64,000 nt of DNA from Rubrivivax sp. Lineage in GTDB: Bacteria; Pseudomonadota; Gammaproteobacteria; Burkholderiales; Burkholderiaceae_C. The stretch is from assembly GCA_030681795.1 (NCBI GenBank), contig JAUXRG010000044.1:45943-109942 (forward strand), written 5' to 3'. A model generated the notes under the pieces. That model did no database searches. It was not told where the DNA came from and was given only the letters and a program-made list of their open reading frames with translations. This document shows positions 62,742-64,000 of this stretch, piece by piece. Every line of letters begins with the position of its first letter. Position 1 is the first letter of the stretch. The translations under genes and the position numbers were made by a program.

Positions 62742-63431
62742 ATGGGCAAGGACGATCAGCCCAAGCACCGGCAGGCCGCGCGGGAGTTGCGTCGCCGCGC
62801 CGCGCAGCGGCAGCCGGCGGATCGGTTGCTGATCGTCTGCGAGGGTGCGAAAACCGAGCCGTTGTATCTGGGCGAGATCAGGCAGGCGCTGCGGCTGCCG
62901 ACAGCGAACGTGCAGGTGCAGCCAGCGGCCTACGGCACGGAGCCTTTGCTCGTCGTGAACTACGCGGAAGCGTTGTTCCTGCGCGGCGACCGGGCCCTGG
63001 GCATTGCTTCCCGCAGCTTCGATCGGGTCATCGCGGTGTTCGACCGCGACGAGCACCGCACCTACCACGCGGCGCTCGAGAAGGCGGCGGCCCTGGACCG
63101 TCACATGACCAACGACGAAAAGGCGCGGGTGCCTTTCGATACGGTCGTGTCGGTGCCGTGCTTCGAGCTTTGGTTGCTGCTGCACTTCGAAGACGTGCTC
63201 GCGCCGCTGCATCGCGACGAGTCGTTGCAGAGGCTGCAAGTGCACCTCCCCGGATATGCCAAAGGGCAAAGCGGACATTGGGCAGCCACGCAGGACAGGC
63301 TCGACGCTGCGACGGCGCGCGCGTCGGCGCTGGCCGCCGCTGGCAACAACCCGCACGATGGGCAAGCGCCATTCACGGACATGCACTCGCTGATCGATCG
63401 GCTGCTGCATCTGAAGGAACAGGCGCCATGA
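62742..63431 (+). CDS. RloB-like protein (AbiLii type effector)
   Basis: The 229-residue protein shows the RloB blocks: RLLIVCEGAKTEPLYLGEIR (acidic Toprim-like start), FDRVIAVFDRDEHRTYHAAL with DxD-type metal ligands, and SVPCFELWLLLHFEDVLAPL. RloB proteins are probably nucleases of the Toprim kind, paired with an ATPase. It follows the ATPase gene by 14 bp with GGACG-type weak RBS. The pair is a predicted abortive-infection module. Confidence 0.87.
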   Translation: MGKDDQPKHRQAARELRRRAAQRQPADRLLIVCEGAKTEPLYLGEIRQALRLPTANVQVQPAAYGTEPLLVVNYAEALFLRGDRALGIASRSFDRVIAVFDRDEHRTYHAALEKAAALDRHMTNDEKARVPFDTVVSVPCFELWLLLHFEDVLAPLHRDESLQRLQVHLPGYAKGQSGHWAATQDRLDAATARASALAAAGNNPHDGQAPFTDMHSLIDRLLHLKEQAP

Positions 63432-63465
63432 GTCCGCAAGGCCAAGCCGGGAGGCTCGCAGGACG

Positions 63466-63933
63466 ATGAGTGCACGGGAGGCCGAAGGCTCACCGGCAAA
63501 CTACTTCGATGCTTTGCTCGCTCGACTGGTCGCCATCGGCCAACCCGAGTCATGCGCCCGCGCCGAGGTGTTCGAAGCCTACCTCGAGGGCAAGCCAGGC
63601 GATCGCGGCAAGAAAGCCTTCACCAGGAGGGATCGCGACGAGCTCTTCTGGTCGAGCCGCGTCGTGGGTGACTGCCCGGTCGATGAGTGGCGCAACGAGT
63701 CGATGATCCTGGCGCTCACCCCGTACCTCGGCCAGGAGAAGGTGTCGGCAGCGGGAATTCTTGGTGCAATCGCCCGATCCGTGCCAGATACGCTGATCCG
63801 CGCTGTGCGGCACTCAAGGCTCGTGCTGGCGCCGCAATCAGTTCGCCGGAGAGAAGTCGATCCCCTGATGGCCACCCAAACTCCCCCACCCCTGGCCACC
63901 TCAAATTCCCCCACCCTGACCGCGCTTCGATGA
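63466..63933 (+). CDS. Unknown protein behind rloB, C-terminus replaced by IS sequence
   Basis: The 155-residue frame starts MSAREAEGSPANYFDALLAR and has a basic, mostly helical make-up (KPGDRGKKAFTRRDRDELFW, AAGILGAIARSVPDTLIRAV). I recognise no family. From about residue 135 it reads through two near-identical repeats (ATQTPPPLATSNSPTLTALR), which are not protein-like. The true end was probably lost when a mobile element entered. It is 34 bp after the rloB stop and may have been a third gene of the defence operon. Confidence 0.5.
   Translation: MSAREAEGSPANYFDALLARLVAIGQPESCARAEVFEAYLEGKPGDRGKKAFTRRDRDELFWSSRVVGDCPVDEWRNESMILALTPYLGQEKVSAAGILGAIARSVPDTLIRAVRHSRLVLAPQSVRRREVDPLMATQTPPPLATSNSPTLTALR
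63869..63916. mobile_element. Tandem terminal-type repeats of an IS21-like element
   Basis: TGGCCACCCAAACTCCCCCA and TGGCCACCTCAAATTCCCCC, each ending in ACCC, stand one base apart as direct repeats. Multiple repeats of this TGGCCAC...CCCCAC kind are typical of the ends of IS21-family elements as I remember them. The transposase genes would lie beyond position 64000. The outer end of the element may lie a few tens of bases to the left, inside the orphan ORF. Confidence 0.45.
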
Positions 63934-64000
63934 GGTGCTGATCAGGCCGGCAAGGCCGGCTGGTCAGGGCCGAGCAGGACGTTACTTTCCACCCCCTCAA

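Overview
The window is high-GC DNA of betaproteobacterial, Burkholderiales-like character, closest in feel to Comamonadaceae or the Rubrivivax/Leptothrix group. The evidence is the gene orders recN-nadK-hrcA and yebC-purD-hemF-nadD-rsfS-rlmH-maf-rng, a Bug-family periplasmic binding protein, a PEP-CTERM protein and an aryl-polyene gene cluster. This placement rests on recognised families and synteny, not on a search. Coding density is high, and most ORF-track lines are antisense shadows typical of GC-rich DNA.

Layout. 1-2910: start of recN, nadK, divergent hrcA and a CAT-anticodon tRNA. 2971-7423: gamma-glutamyltransferase, a cysteine hydrolase and a peptide/opine-type ABC binding protein with a pentanucleotide tandem repeat just upstream. 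7677-13552: a sigma-54 activator divergent from a PQQ-dependent sugar dehydrogenase, a cytochrome c and a TonB receptor that closely resembles E. coli YncD/PqqU, the PQQ importer. A palindromic site and a -24/-12 promoter lie between them. 13631-18181: amidase plus 2-hydroxyacid dehydrogenase (overlapping), a tartrate/malate dehydrogenase type enzyme and a Bug binding protein. 18222-21718: visibly AT-richer DNA with an ETF-ubiquinone oxidoreductase and a single protein that fuses the ETF beta and alpha subunits; the fusion carries hallmarks I associate with bifurcating-type ETFs.

21920-28299: a small membrane protein, YgiQ, a class V aminotransferase, an FKBP isomerase and glnS. 28405-43972: an aryl-polyene (xanthomonadin/flexirubin-like) pigment cluster in two convergent halves. 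The plus half has a flavin halogenase-like enzyme, a MipA/OmpV protein, an acyltransferase and a glycosyltransferase. The minus half runs from ACP through a membrane protein, acyl ligase, dehydratase, acyltransferase, LolA-like carrier, MMPL exporter, deacetylase, two ketosynthases, second dehydratase and ketoreductase. Only one ACP is present.

44134-52687: a HerA-like ATPase, a secreted subtilase, a HicBA toxin-antitoxin pair, a PEP-CTERM protein, an 803-residue 2OG-Fe(II) oxygenase and a helical-repeat protein. A truncated second copy of that last protein flanks the segment. 52877-59787: the housekeeping block listed above. 59907-64000: an integrated accessory region with a tyrosine integrase and its candidate arm repeats, an RloA/RloB (AbiL-like) anti-phage pair, an orphan ORF cut by what looks like the repeat-bearing end of an IS21-type element, and the window edge.

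The best candidates for something new are the EtfB-EtfA fusion with its ETF-QO, the PQQ-scavenging operon (receptor, enzyme, electron acceptor and sigma-54 switch together), and the reduced aryl-polyene cluster.
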